From Serratia liquefaciens ATCC 27592 (GTDB lineage: Bacteria > Pseudomonadota > Gammaproteobacteria > Enterobacterales > Enterobacteriaceae): a stretch of DNA of 64,000 nucleotides. Made by a program: the position numbers and the translations under genes. Under the pieces are notes generated by a model, which saw only the letters and a list, made by a program, of their open reading frames with translations, was not told the origin of the DNA and ran no database searches. Below are positions 56,466 through 64,000 of the stretch, one piece after another. How positions within the stretch are numbered: the stretch's first letter is position 1; each line of letters starts with the position of its first letter. The DNA lies in the NCBI RefSeq assembly GCF_000422085.1, contig NC_021741.1:992001-1056000 (forward strand), read 5' to 3'.

Positions 56466-57309
56466 GACATTAATTGATCCCTTTGCTTCCTTCGGTTTTA
56501 TGCGGCGTGCGCTGGTGGCCTGCTTTGCCTTGTCGATCAGCGCCGCGCCTTTGGGCGTTTTTTTACTGCTACGGCGCATGAGCCTGGTGGGTGATGCATT
56601 GTCGCATGCGGTGCTGCCGGGTGCGGCGATAGGGTATTTGATTTCCGGTATGTCGCTGGTGGCGATGGGCGTGGGGGGATTTATCGCCGGGCTCGCCGTG
56701 GCCATGCTGTCTGGGCTTGTCAGTCGTCGAACGCCGTTGAAAGAGGACGCCAGTTTTGCCGGTTTCTATCTGGGATCCTTGGCGCTGGGAGTCACACTTG
56801 TCTCCTTGCGTGGTTCTAGTGTCGACTTGCTGCACGTGCTGTTCGGCTCGATCCTTGCCGTGGATACGCACGCCATTTTCATGGTCGGGGCGATAGCCAG
56901 TTTTTCACTTTTGTCGCTGGCGGCGCTGTATCGCGCTCTGGTGATTGAGTCTTTCGACGCGACCTTTTTACGCGTTAGCGCCCCGCGCTGGTTAGCACTG
57001 ATCCACGGGTTATTTTTAGCGCTGGTCGTGATCAATTTGGTGGCCGGTTTCCAAATCCTCGGCACCTTGATGTCGGTAGGGCTAATGATGCTGCCTGCCG
57101 CCAGCGCACGTTTTTGGGCCCGTAATCTGCCACATACGTTGGCGGTGGCGATGGGCATCGGCATGCTATCGAGTTTGATCGGCCTGGAGTGGTCGTATTA
57201 CGCCTCGTTGCCTGCCGGCCCGGCTATTGTGCTCAGTGCCAGCGTGATCTTTTTTGGGTCGATTCTGTTTGGGACGCGTGGGGGGATCTTTTCCCTGGCG
57301 CGCCGTTGA
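56455..57309 (+). CDS. Metal ABC transporter permease (ZnuB-like, ABC-3 family)
   Basis: A 284-residue membrane protein with about eight helices, matching the ABC-3 family that transports zinc, manganese or iron. The EAA-like loop and the motif LVGDALSHAVLPGAAIG are typical. The start ATG 56455 is preceded by AGGAGGG and lies inside the ATPase end. Pairs with the ATPase upstream and the binding protein downstream. Confidence 0.9.
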   Translation: MLLETLIDPFASFGFMRRALVACFALSISAAPLGVFLLLRRMSLVGDALSHAVLPGAAIGYLISGMSLVAMGVGGFIAGLAVAMLSGLVSRRTPLKEDASFAGFYLGSLALGVTLVSLRGSSVDLLHVLFGSILAVDTHAIFMVGAIASFSLLSLAALYRALVIESFDATFLRVSAPRWLALIHGLFLALVVINLVAGFQILGTLMSVGLMMLPAASARFWARNLPHTLAVAMGIGMLSSLIGLEWSYYASLPAGPAIVLSASVIFFGSILFGTRGGIFSLARR

Positions 57310-57334
57310 GAAGTGTCATGTGCAAGGAGAAAGT

Positions 57335-58213
57335 ATGAAACGTTTACCTATTACGCTGGCAGTCGCTGCTCTGCTGTCCAGCCCGTTGGCGATGGCGAAA
57401 ACCGTAGATGCCGTTGCCAGTTTTTCCATCCTGGGCGATATCGTCAAGCAGGTAGGGGGGGAGCACGTTAAGGTCACCACCTTGGTGGGGCCGGACGGCG
57501 ATCCGCACAGCTTTGAGCCTTCGCCTAAGGACAGCAAGGTGCTGTCACAGGCCGACGTGGTGTTCGTCAGTGGTTTAGGCCTGGAAGGTTGGATCGATCG
57601 GCTGGTTAGCGCCTCGGGGTATAAAGGGCAGGTCATCACCGCATCGCAGGGAATAAATTCGCGCCAGATGGAAGACGATGGCAAAGAGATCACCGATCCT
57701 CATGCCTGGAACAGCATGAAAAATGGTGTGCAGTACGCCACAAACGTGATGAACGCGCTGATTGCCGCCGATCCTGAAGACGCCAATTATTTCCGCCAGC
57801 GCGGCGCAGAGTATATCCAACAGTTGCAGAAGCTGGATTTGTGGGCCAAAACGCAGTTTGCCGCAGTACCGCAGCAAAAGCGTAAGGTGCTGACCAGCCA
57901 CGATGCTTTTGGCTACTTTGGGCAAGAATATGGCGTCACCTTCCTTGCCCCGGTCGGTTTCTCTACCGAAGCAGAGGCCAGCGCCAGCGACGTGGCCGGT
58001 TTGATCAAGCAGATCAAACAGGAAAAGGTGACCGCCTACTTTATTGAAAACCAGACCGACCCGCGACTGGTGAAGCAGATTGCTGCGGCGACCGGGGCAA
58101 AAGCCGGTGGTGAGCTGTATCCTGAGGCGTTATCCCAACCGCAGGGGCCGGCAGCGAACTACGTGCAGGCATTTAAACACAATGTTGATACCTTACTGAG
58201 CAGTATGAAATAA
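57335..58213 (+). CDS. Metal ABC transporter substrate-binding protein (zinc type)
   Basis: A 292-residue periplasmic protein of the cluster A-I (ZnuA/TroA/AztC) type. Signal peptide 1-21 ending AMAKTVDA. Metal-ligand candidates are His in GDPHSFEPS, His in DPHAWNS, His in SHDAFGYF, and Glu/Asp in ENQTDP. The His-rich loop of classical ZnuA is absent. Start ATG 57335 with AAGGAGAAAG. Followed by a terminator shared with the convergent ribosomal protein genes. Confidence 0.9.
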   Translation: MKRLPITLAVAALLSSPLAMAKTVDAVASFSILGDIVKQVGGEHVKVTTLVGPDGDPHSFEPSPKDSKVLSQADVVFVSGLGLEGWIDRLVSASGYKGQVITASQGINSRQMEDDGKEITDPHAWNSMKNGVQYATNVMNALIAADPEDANYFRQRGAEYIQQLQKLDLWAKTQFAAVPQQKRKVLTSHDAFGYFGQEYGVTFLAPVGFSTEAEASASDVAGLIKQIKQEKVTAYFIENQTDPRLVKQIAAATGAKAGGELYPEALSQPQGPAANYVQAFKHNVDTLLSSMK

Positions 58214-58270
58214 ACCCACATGTCCCCGTTATGATGGCGGGGACACTGATGACACTTCGGCTTTCTCCAT

Positions 58271-58303
58271 AAAAAAAGCCCCGTTGAGCAGCAACGGGGC
58301 TTT
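58271..58303. terminator. Bidirectional terminator between zinc transporter operon and L31/L36 operon
   Basis: A perfect 12-bp stem AAAGCCCCGTTG (58275-58286) / CAACGGGGCTTT (58292-58303). The minus strand has seven T beyond the stem, so it best serves the L31/L36 operon. The plus strand has only TTTGCG. Confidence 0.88.
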
Positions 58304-58325
58304 GCGACAGATGACACTACGGAAG

Positions 58326-58466
58326 TTAACGCTTTTTCTTACGTCCCTGTACCGCTTTAAAACGCGGGTTGGTTTTACAGATCACATAGATGCGACCTTT
58401 GCGGCGCACGACTTTGCAATCCGGATGGCGATTCTTCGCCGAACGCAATGAACTCAAAACCTGCAT
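58326..58466 (-). CDS. rpmJ2: Ribosomal protein L36, zinc-independent type B
   Basis: 46 residues: [17 protein letters not shown], then [20 protein letters not shown]. It has only two Cys (17 and 30) and lacks the C-X2-C...C-X4-H zinc ligands of normal L36. In zinc limitation this C-minus paralogue replaces the zinc-binding one and frees zinc. Partner of the L31 gene upstream (12-base gap). Confidence 0.92.
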   Translation of the reverse strand: MQVLSSLRSAKNRHPDCKVVRRKGRIYVICKTNPRFKAVQGRKKKR

Positions 58467-58478
58467 GTTGATTCCCTT

Positions 58479-58733
58479 TTACTTCTTGCCAAGAAAACGG
58501 CCAAAACGCTGCTGGAAACGTGCAGTGCTGCCCTCTTTGGAGAACTCCTTCTGCTTGCCGGTGTAGTACGGATGCGAAGCGGAAGAGACGTCGATAGTGA
58601 CATACGGCCAGTTTTCACCGTCCAGCTCAATGGTGCGATCGGTGTTAATGGTCGATCCCACCTTAAAGTAGGCATTGGCACTCAGGTCGTGGAATACCAC
58701 GGTACGATAATTTGGATGGATACCTGCTTTCAT
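58479..58733 (-). CDS. rpmE2: Ribosomal protein L31, zinc-independent type B
   Basis: 84 residues: [43 protein letters not shown]. The Cys pairs of zinc-binding L31 are absent, as in YkgM of E. coli. First gene of an rpmE2-rpmJ2 operon under a Zur box 14 bases upstream. Confidence 0.95.
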   Translation of the reverse strand: MKAGIHPNYRTVVFHDLSANAYFKVGSTINTDRTIELDGENWPYVTIDVSSASHPYYTGKQKEFSKEGSTARFQQRFGRFLGKK

Positions 58734-58746
58734 GATGCACTCTCAT

Positions 58747-58769
58747 GTAATGTTATACTATAACAATAA
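58747..58769 (-). promoter_or_regulatory. Zur-type box of the L31/L36 operon
   Basis: ATGTTATA-C-TATAACAA matches the consensus (ATGTTATA-N-TATAACAT) with one change, just before the rpmE2 start. It faces the other Zur box across the island. Confidence 0.88.
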
Positions 58770-58860
58770 TTATGCGCTGCACGGCAGAGCGGATCAAGTA
58801 CAAAATGCATCCGCAGCTAAATTAATGAGAGTGATTTGCATTAAGCAGATGAAGCAAAAG

Positions 58861-58888
58861 AAAAAGGCCGCATAAGCGGCCTTTTTTC
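58861..58888 (-). terminator. Terminator of acrAB
   Basis: Stem AAAAAGGCCGC (58861-58871) / GCGGCCTTTTT (58876-58886) with an ATAA loop. It lies 26 bases beyond the acrB stop on the minus strand. Confidence 0.88.
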
Positions 58889-58911
58889 AGGAGGGAAACA
58901 GCACTGAGTTA

Positions 58912-61900
58912 TCAGTGATGTTCGACCGGATGGCTGTGTTCTATGTCTTCAGACTTCTTGCCGAAGCGGCGGCGAACCACCACGAAGAACACCGGAACAA
59001 AGAACAGGGCCAGCACGGTGGCGGTAATCATCCCGCCCATAACGCCGGTACCTACCGCGTTCTGTGCGCCGGAGCCTGCACCGTTACTGATAACCAACGG
59101 CAGTACCCCGAGGATGAAGGCCAGTGAGGTCATCAGGATTGGACGCAGACGCATACGTACCGCATCGAGCGTCGCTTCGATCAAACCCTTGCCCTCTTTC
59201 TCCATCAGATCCTTGGCGAATTCCACTATCAGGATGGCGTTCTTCGCCGACAGACCTATGGTGGTCAACAGCCCCACCTGGAAGTAAACGTCGTTGTTCA
59301 TGCCGCGCATGGTTGCTGCCAGCAGAGCACCGATAACCCCTAGCGGCAGTACCAGCATGACCGAGAACGGAATCGACCAGCTTTCATACAGCGCTGCCAG
59401 ACACAGGAATACGACCAGAATCGAAATGGCGTACAGCGCAGGCGCCTGGTTACCGGACAGACGTTCCTGATAGGACATACCGGTCCAATCGTAACCAATA
59501 CCGCTCGGCAGTTTGGACGCCAGCTCTTCCATCATGTTCATCGCCTCACCGGTACTCTTACCCGGTGCCGCTTGTCCAAGAATTTCCATGGATGGCAGGC
59601 CGTTATAACGTTCCAGACGCGGAGAACCGTATTCCCATTTCGCCGTAGAGAACGCGGAGAAAGGAACCATCTGGCCGGTGCCGCCACGAACAAACCATTT
59701 ATTGATATCTTCTGGCAGCATACGGAATGGCGCATCAGCCTGAACGTAGACCTTCTTCACACGACCGCGGTCGATGAAGTCGTTAACGTAGGTGCCACCC
59801 AGCGCGGTAGTCAGCGTACTGTTGATGGTGGTGATGCTCACGCCCAGCGCCTTGGCTTTCTCCTGATCGATGATCAGTTTGAACTGTGGCGTATCTTCCA
59901 GGCCGTTAGGACGCATGCCCACCAGCAGATCCGGGTGTTTGGCAGCCATGCCCAACAACTGGTTACGCGCTTCGGTCAGTTTTTCATGGCCTAAGCCACC
60001 CTGATCGATCAGTTCAAAGTCGAAACCTGTCGCAGTACCGAGTTCGATAATCGCCGGCAGGTTGAACGGGAATACCAGGCCTTCTTTAATCTGAGAGAAC
60101 GCACCCATCGCGCGGCCGGCAATCGCAGGCACTTTATTGTGCTCACCGGAGCGTTCGGACCAGTCTTTCAGGCTGACGAATGACAGACCGTTGTTCTGGC
60201 CGTTACCGTTGAAGCCGAAGCCCGCTACGGTAAACACCGAGACCACGTTGTCCTTTTCCTTGGTCATGAAGTAGTCGGTGACTTCTTCCAGTACTTTAGC
60301 GGTACGCGCTTCAGTCGCACCCGCCGGCAGCTGAACCATGGTTAACAGGATGCCCTGGTCTTCTTCCGGCAGGAACGAGGACGGCAGGCGCAGGAACAAC
60401 AGGCCCATGCCAACGACGATCAGCAGGTAGATCACCAGATAACGCCCGGTACTGCGCAGAATATTGGCTACGCTGTCGGTGTAGTGGTTGGTGCTCTTTT
60501 CGAACATGCGGTTAAACCAGCCGAAGAAGCCTGTTTTAATCCCATGATCGCCTTTCGGGACCGGTTTGAGCATGGTGGCGCAAAGTGCCGGCGTCAGGAT
60601 CATCGCTACCAGAACCGACAGGGCCATCGCGGAAACGATGGTGATCGAGAACTGACGATAGATGGCACCGGTAGAACCACCGAAGAACGCCATTGGTACG
60701 AATACCGCTGACAGCACCATGGCGATACCGACCAACGCACCCTGGATTTGGCCCATCGATTTGCGGGTGGCTTCTTTCGGCGACAGTCCCTCTTCGGACA
60801 TTACACGCTCGACGTTTTCCACCACCACGATGGCGTCATCCACCAACAGGCCTATCGCCAGCACCATACCGAACATCGTTAGGGTGTTGATCGAGAAGCC
60901 GAACGCCGCCAGGATCGCAAAGGTCCCCAGCAATACTACCGGTACCGCGATGGTTGGGATCAACGTCGCACGGAAGTTCTGCAGGAACAGGTACATAACC
61001 AGGAACACCAGCAAGATCGCTTCCATCAGCGTTTTTACTACTTCGTTGATGGAGATTTTAACGAACGGCGTGGTGTCGTACGGGTAAACCACTTTCATCC
61101 CCTGCGGGAAGAAGGGTTCCATTTTGTTCAGTGCATCTTTTACGCCTTTAGCGGTGTTCAGGGCGTTGGCGCCGGTGGCCAGTTTGATCCCCAAACCTGC
61201 TGCCGGTTTACCGTTATAGCGTGCGGTTACCGCGTAGCTTTCTGCACCGCGTTCAATGTGCGCAACATCACTCAGGCGAACCTGAGAACCATCACTATTC
61301 ACCTTCAGCAGAATTTTACCGAACTCTTCAGGAGAGGTCAGGCGAGTCTGCGCGATGATCGAGGCGTTCAGCTGTTGCCCCGGCACCGGTGGCATACCGC
61401 CCAGCTGCCCTGCGGCGATCTGGTTGTTTTGCTCGGTAATGGATGAGGTGACATCCGAAGTGGTCAACTGGAAATTATTCAGTTTGTTCGGATCCAGCCA
61501 GATACGCATGGCGTACTGGGCACCGAACAGCTGCACTTCACCCACGCCGGATGAACGGCTGATAGGATCTTTGATGTTGGAAGCTACGTAGTCCGCAATG
61601 TCATCCTGGGTCATGTTCGGATCGTCGGAAACGAAACCGGCCACCATCAGGAAGCTGCTGCTGGATTTTTCTACTTTCAGGCCCTGCTGCTGCACTTCTT
61701 GTGGCAGTAAAGGGGTAGCCAACGACAGTTTGTTCTGGACCTGAACCTGCGCAATGTCAGGGTCGGTACCGGATTCAAACGTCAATGTAATGGTGACGCT
61801 ACCAGAGGAATCGCTGGTGGAAGACATGTACATCAGATTATCGATACCGTTCATGTTCTGTTCGATAATCTGAGTGACGGTATCTTGCACCGTTTTGGCA

Positions 61901-62058
61901 TCCGCGCCTGGATAGTTTGCGGAAATACTGACCGCCGGTGGTGCAATAGTTGGATACTGCGCAATCGGCAGTTTCATTATTGACAACACACCCGCCAACA
62001 TGATGATGATGGCGATTACCCAGGCGAAAATCGGGCGATCTATAAAGAACTTAGCCAT
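58912..62058 (-). CDS. acrB: Multidrug efflux RND transporter AcrB
   Basis: A 1048-residue trimeric proton-drug antiporter that pumps antibiotics, dyes and bile salts with AcrA and TolC. Twelve membrane helices and two large periplasmic loops. The proton-relay Asp pair is in [16 protein letters not shown] (about 407-408), with the Lys in [16 protein letters not shown] near 940. Length matches E. coli (1049). 17 bases after acrA, same operon. Confidence 0.98.
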   Translation of the reverse strand: MAKFFIDRPIFAWVIAIIIMLAGVLSIMKLPIAQYPTIAPPAVSISANYPGADAKTVQDTVTQIIEQNMNGIDNLMYMSSTSDSSGSVTITLTFESGTDPDIAQVQVQNKLSLATPLLPQEVQQQGLKVEKSSSSFLMVAGFVSDDPNMTQDDIADYVASNIKDPISRSSGVGEVQLFGAQYAMRIWLDPNKLNNFQLTTSDVTSSITEQNNQIAAGQLGGMPPVPGQQLNASIIAQTRLTSPEEFGKILLKVNSDGSQVRLSDVAHIERGAESYAVTARYNGKPAAGLGIKLATGANALNTAKGVKDALNKMEPFFPQGMKVVYPYDTTPFVKISINEVVKTLMEAILLVFLVMYLFLQNFRATLIPTIAVPVVLLGTFAILAAFGFSINTLTMFGMVLAIGLLVDDAIVVVENVERVMSEEGLSPKEATRKSMGQIQGALVGIAMVLSAVFVPMAFFGGSTGAIYRQFSITIVSAMALSVLVAMILTPALCATMLKPVPKGDHGIKTGFFGWFNRMFEKSTNHYTDSVANILRSTGRYLVIYLLIVVGMGLLFLRLPSSFLPEEDQGILLTMVQLPAGATEARTAKVLEEVTDYFMTKEKDNVVSVFTVAGFGFNGNGQNNGLSFVSLKDWSERSGEHNKVPAIAGRAMGAFSQIKEGLVFPFNLPAIIELGTATGFDFELIDQGGLGHEKLTEARNQLLGMAAKHPDLLVGMRPNGLEDTPQFKLIIDQEKAKALGVSITTINSTLTTALGGTYVNDFIDRGRVKKVYVQADAPFRMLPEDINKWFVRGGTGQMVPFSAFSTAKWEYGSPRLERYNGLPSMEILGQAAPGKSTGEAMNMMEELASKLPSGIGYDWTGMSYQERLSGNQAPALYAISILVVFLCLAALYESWSIPFSVMLVLPLGVIGALLAATMRGMNNDVYFQVGLLTTIGLSAKNAILIVEFAKDLMEKEGKGLIEATLDAVRMRLRPILMTSLAFILGVLPLVISNGAGSGAQNAVGTGVMGGMITATVLALFFVPVFFVVVRRRFGKKSEDIEHSHPVEHH

Positions 62059-62075
62059 GTCTTACCGGCTCCTTT

Positions 62076-63263
62076 TTATGACTTCTGCGCTTCAGACTGC
62101 GGCTGCTTTTGCGCCTGAGTGTCAACTTCCTGCACTTTTACCTGAGCGCCCGGACGGACTTTCATCAAGCCGGTGACAATCACGCGGTCGCCGGCTTTCA
62201 AACCGTCGGTAACCAGCCATTTGTCGCCGATAGCCTGATCGGCCTTCAGCGTACGCAATTCAACTTTGTCGTCAGCACCTACCACCAGTGCAGTAGCATC
62301 GCCACGTGGGTTACGCGTCACACCCTGCTGCGGTACCAGCAATGCGTCGCTGCGCACACCTTCGTCCAGACGGGCGCGAACGAACATGCCTGGCAACAGC
62401 GTATCGTTAGGGTTAGGGAACACCGCACGAATGGTGATGGAACCGGTGGTTTCATCAACGGTGACGTCAGAGAATTCCAGCGTGCCTTCCTGAGCGTATT
62501 GCGCGCCGTTTTCCAGCAGCAGTTTCACTTTGGCTTTGCCGTTCTCTTGCTTCAGCGCACCGCTTGCCAGTTCTTGCTTCAGACGCAGGAAGTCGTTGCT
62601 CGACTGAGTCACGTCGACGTACATCGGATCAAGCTGCTGCACGGTAGACAGAGCAGTAGCTTGGCCGTTAGTGACCAGTGCCCCTTCGGTCACGGCAGAT
62701 TTGCCGATACGGCCGGAGATTGGTGAAGTCACCTTGGTGTAAGCCAGGTTGATGCGCGCGGTTTCCACAGCGGCTTTGGCTGCCACAACAGCGGCTTCCG
62801 CCTGCTGCAGGTTGGAGACTGCGGTGTCGTAATCTTGCTTACTGATGTAACTGGTACCCAGCAATGGTTTGTAGCGGTTAACCGTCACGCGTGCGATAGA
62901 CGCGCTGGCTTGGGCTTTCGCCAAATCGCCTTTAGCGCTGTCATAGGCCGCCTGATAGGTAGCAGGATCGATTTGATACAGGGAAGTACCTGCCTTGATA
63001 TCGCTGCCTTCTACGAAGTTACGTTTCAGGATAATGCCGCTAACCTGAGGGCGAACTTCGGCGATACGATACGCAGCGGTACGACCAGGAAGATCGGTGG
63101 TGATGTTGAGAGGTTCTGCCTTCAATGTCACTACACCCACTTCGGGAGCCGGTGCCTGGGCGCCTTGCTGTTGGGTTTCTTTATCGTTACATCCTGTTAG
63201 CACTAAGCTGCCTGAAAGCATCAGAACTGCCGCCAGAGGCGTTAACCCTCTGTTTTTGTTCAT
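62076..63263 (-). CDS. acrA: Multidrug efflux periplasmic adaptor AcrA
   Basis: A 395-residue membrane fusion protein. Signal peptide with lipobox LTG-Cys25, then the beta-barrel, lipoyl and alpha-hairpin domains: GRTAAYRIAEVRPQVSGII, FVEGSDIKAGTSLYQID and a coiled-coil hairpin (about 100-170, LAKAQASASIARVTVNRYK...). Bridges AcrB and TolC. First gene of acrAB; divergent from acrR across the AcrR operator. Confidence 0.97.
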   Translation of the reverse strand: MNKNRGLTPLAAVLMLSGSLVLTGCNDKETQQQGAQAPAPEVGVVTLKAEPLNITTDLPGRTAAYRIAEVRPQVSGIILKRNFVEGSDIKAGTSLYQIDPATYQAAYDSAKGDLAKAQASASIARVTVNRYKPLLGTSYISKQDYDTAVSNLQQAEAAVVAAKAAVETARINLAYTKVTSPISGRIGKSAVTEGALVTNGQATALSTVQQLDPMYVDVTQSSNDFLRLKQELASGALKQENGKAKVKLLLENGAQYAQEGTLEFSDVTVDETTGSITIRAVFPNPNDTLLPGMFVRARLDEGVRSDALLVPQQGVTRNPRGDATALVVGADDKVELRTLKADQAIGDKWLVTDGLKAGDRVIVTGLMKVRPGAQVKVQEVDTQAQKQPQSEAQKS

Positions 63264-63353
63264 AGAAAAACCTCAAGTGTCCGATTTCAAAATGATCAAT
63301 GGATCACAAGCTTTAAAACCCATTGCTGCGTTAATTATTAGTGCGTGCTATGG

Positions 63354-63377
63354 TACATACATACACGAATGTATGTA
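63354..63377. promoter_or_regulatory. AcrR operator in the acrA-acrR intergenic region
   Basis: A 24-bp inverted repeat TACATACAT-N6-ATGTATGTA, matching the AcrR site known in E. coli except for the six centre bases. It lies 29 bases before the acrR start and near the acrAB promoter. Confidence 0.9.
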
Positions 63378-63405
63378 AATCTCACTTCCCCGAAAAAACA
63401 ACGCC

Positions 63406-63424
63406 ATGGCACGAAAAACCAAAC
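63406..63424 (+). promoter_or_regulatory. Marbox-like site overlapping the acrR start codon
   Basis: The first 19 bases of acrR match the degenerate MarA/SoxS/Rob consensus AYNGCACNNWNNRYYAAAY at every fixed position. In E. coli acrAB is activated by these regulators. This site would be about 140 bases upstream of the acrA start. Confidence 0.6.
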
Positions 63425-64000
63425 AGCAAGCGCAAGAAACTCGACAGCACATTCTTGACGCTGCGGTGCGAGAATTCTCTGAACGTGGCGTTTCTGCAAC
63501 GTCCCTCACCGATATAGCCACCGCTGCTGGGGTGACGCGTGGCGCAATTTACTGGCACTTCAAGAATAAGGTAGACCTGTTTAACGAAGTTTGGGAGTTA
63601 TCAGAGTCGAAAATAGGCGATCTCGAACTAGAGTATCAGGCAAAGTACCCTGAGAATCCACTGCGTATTTTACGCGAAATTCTAATTTATATTCTGACGG
63701 CTACGGTAGATGACGCACGCAGGCGTGCCCTGATGGAGATCGTTTTCCATAAGTGTGAATTTGTCGGTGAGATGCTCCCGTTGCAAGATGCCCGTAAAGT
63801 CCTCTATCTGGAAGGTTACGACCGTATTGAGTCCGTGCTGCGCAACAGTATGCGCCACGGCCAACTGCCGGCTGATTTACATACCCGCCGCGCTTCTATC
63901 ATTCTGCGCGCCTACATTACCGGCCTGATGGAAAACTGGCTTTTTATGCCGGAAAGCTTTGATCTGAAAGCCGAGGCGGCGGTGTTGATCGACTCATTTA
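63406..64000 (+). CDS. acrR: TetR-family repressor AcrR (3' end outside the window)
   Basis: 198 codons visible, open to the window end; E. coli AcrR has 215. N-terminal helix-turn-helix of the TetR family (about 10-56): [46 protein letters not shown]. The C-terminal ligand-binding domain follows. It represses acrAB through the nearby palindrome. Starts ATG 63406 after CGCC; no good Shine-Dalgarno is seen. Confidence 0.95.
   Translation, partial: MARKTKQQAQETRQHILDAAVREFSERGVSATSLTDIATAAGVTRGAIYWHFKNKVDLFNEVWELSESKIGDLELEYQAKYPENPLRILREILIYILTATVDDARRRALMEIVFHKCEFVGEMLPLQDARKVLYLEGYDRIESVLRNSMRHGQLPADLHTRRASIILRAYITGLMENWLFMPESFDLKAEAAVLIDSF

Noticed and set aside
1-64000. CRISPR arrays, tRNA or rRNA genes, insertion sequences, integrases
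   Set aside because: No regularly spaced repeats, cloverleaf sequences, rRNA segments or transposase/integrase motifs were found while reading the window.

Overview
The window looks like a chromosomal backbone segment of a gammaproteobacterium of the order Enterobacterales, most likely Serratia or a close relative. That is an inference from protein similarity recalled from memory, ERIC repeats, moderately high GC and gene order. From nrdR to acrR the order follows the Escherichia coli chromosome almost gene for gene: nrdR-ribD-ribE-nusB-thiL-pgpA-yajO-dxs-ispA-xseB-thiI-yajL-panE-yajQ-yajR-cyoEDCBA-ampG-yajG-bolA-tig-clpP-clpX-lon-hupB-ppiD-ybaV-fadM-queC-ybaE-cof-decR-mdlA-mdlB-glnK-amtB-tesB-ybaY-atl-ffs-hha-tomB-acrB-acrA-acrR. 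No tRNA, rRNA, phage, transposase or CRISPR array was seen.

Layout. 1-3 kb: tail of a tetrathionate-reductase-like molybdoenzyme, lipoprotein YajI, and the dNTP regulator NrdR. 1.9-5.5 kb: riboflavin (ribD, ribE), nusB, thiL and pgpA. 5.6-12.9 kb: isoprenoid precursor operon (xseB-ispA-dxs) with yajO, thiI, yajL and panE. 13-15.5 kb: yajQ and the transporter yajR, which is bracketed by two inverted copies of a promoter-plus-terminator cassette. 15.5-22.8 kb: cytochrome bo oxidase operon, ampG and yajG. 23-33 kb: protein quality control (bolA, tig, clpP, clpX, lon, hupB, ppiD). 33-43 kb: ybaV, fadM, queC, ybaE, cof, a Cds1-like cysteine-degrading enzyme with its presumed regulator decR, and the ABC exporter mdlAB. 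43-45 kb: nitrogen sensing (glnK-amtB, sigma54 promoter).

Three stretches depart from the E. coli order. At 45.1-47.3 kb an AT-rich pair (MOSC protein and a phosphatidylserine-decarboxylase-like enzyme) and a peroxiredoxin lie between amtB and tesB. At 49.7-54.1 kb a purine salvage unit (nucleobase permease, adenine deaminase, LysR regulator, PurR-like operator, ERIC element) lies between the SRP RNA gene and hha. At 54.9-58.8 kb an unknown gene and a complete zinc-starvation island lie between tomB and acrB. The island has two inward-facing Zur-type boxes. They control a 48-residue membrane peptide with a zinc ABC transporter on one strand, and zinc-free ribosomal proteins L36 and L31 on the other.

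The observations most worth follow-up are the twin cassettes around yajR (candidate small RNAs), the coupled micropeptide in the zinc operon, the PSD-like/MOSC pair, the divergent cds1-decR pair, a 16-bp hairpin in front of thiI, palindromes upstream of the cyo promoter, and an enlarged ERIC variant upstream of clpP.
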